A DNA stretch of 50,604 nucleotides from NCBI GenBank assembly GCA_023146115.1, contig JAGLCS010000086.1, positions 1 through 50,604 on the forward strand. Direction: 5' to 3'. The notes below the pieces were generated by a model that saw nothing but the letters and a program-made list of their open reading frames with translations, made no database searches and was not told the origin of the DNA. Made by a program: the position numbers and the translations under genes. The DNA comes from Abyssibacter sp. (GTDB lineage: Bacteria > Pseudomonadota > Gammaproteobacteria > Nevskiales > OUC007). Positions 50,445-50,604 of the stretch are shown here, in pieces. Position 1 is the stretch's first letter, and every line of letters starts with the position of its first letter.

Positions 50445-50604
50445 TCAGGCGAGCTCGTCCTCGCTTTCCGGGTGTTCGGCACCGCCGAACAGACGAGCCA
50501 GGAAGTCTCGAAAATCCTCGATGACCAGATAAACCGCAGGCACGAGAACCAGGATGATGATGGTCGCGAACAAAATGCCGAAGCCGAGGCTGATTGCCAT
50601 CGGG
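50445..50604 (-). CDS. RND efflux transporter permease, C-terminal end only
   Basis: The last 52 codons of a gene that enters from the right edge. The visible residues [26 protein letters not shown] form the final membrane helix typical of AcrB/HAE-type RND pumps, followed by an acidic cytoplasmic tail ([11 protein letters not shown] ... SEDELA). The stop is at 50445-50447. The subclass cannot be told from this fragment. The 112 bases to the acyl-CoA dehydrogenase start show nothing I can name. Confidence 0.82.
   Translation of the reverse strand, partial: PMAISLGFGILFATIIILVLVPAVYLVIEDFRDFLARLFGGAEHPESEDELA

Overview
The window looks like chromosomal DNA of a GC-rich Gram-negative bacterium, most likely a gammaproteobacterium. 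Supporting signs are lipobox signal peptides, PomA/PomB flagellar stator genes, a PpnN nucleosidase, a PlsY-BirA-CoaX-tRNA-Thr block, an EntD-type phosphopantetheinyl transferase, and two close matches to a flagellar sigma-28 promoter. I cannot fix the genus. Genes are densely packed with many 4-base ATGA overlaps, and no gene-free stretch exceeds 300 bases.

Layout. 1-4920 (minus): an oligopeptide/dipeptide ABC importer operon (substrate-binding lipoprotein, two permeases, two ATPases, the last one cut by the window edge). 5086-8674: a small DUF4440-like lipoprotein, a CehA/McbA-type PHP metallohydrolase lipoprotein, and an MgtE magnesium channel whose leader holds tandem hairpins. 8742-24191: a compact biosynthetic gene cluster, the most interesting part of the window. 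It encodes a C*-A-PCP NRPS, a KS-AT-ACP-aminotransferase-C-A-PCP hybrid megasynthase without a thioesterase, two alpha/beta hydrolases, a SAM methyltransferase, a dedicated PPTase, and a flippase-type exporter. Read colinearly, it would load glycine, extend with malonate, turn the beta-ketone into an amine, and condense with alanine, giving a 3,4-diaminobutanoyl-alanine-like scaffold. I do not recognise a characterised pathway with this make-up.

24224-28500: housekeeping genes (M61 aminopeptidase, plsY, birA, coaX, tRNA-Thr). 28664-32272: a 1202-residue repetitive beta-helix surface protein whose C-terminus joins a CTERM-like anchor, a lipobox and a collagen-like tail; a strong Rho-independent terminator follows. 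32438-38049: small metabolic and transport genes (DUF1304 membrane protein, divergent Tag-like glycosylase, thioesterase plus alcohol dehydrogenase, PpnN, GPH-family symporter). 38220-46463: a signalling and motility stretch containing a GAF-GGDEF diguanylate cyclase, a degenerate GGDEF protein that keeps the c-di-GMP I-site, PomA/PomB, and an HDOD protein, interspersed with a GST-like reductase, an acetyltransferase, an MFS transporter and a MerR-DUF4396 pair with a typical 20-bp-spacer MerR promoter. 46555-50604 (minus): a serine hydrolase of the beta-lactamase fold, a pair of acyl-CoA dehydrogenases, and the C-terminal end of an RND efflux pump.

All calls come from reading translated motifs and the DNA by eye. 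No database search or computation was run. Specificity-code readings and promoter calls should be treated as predictions.
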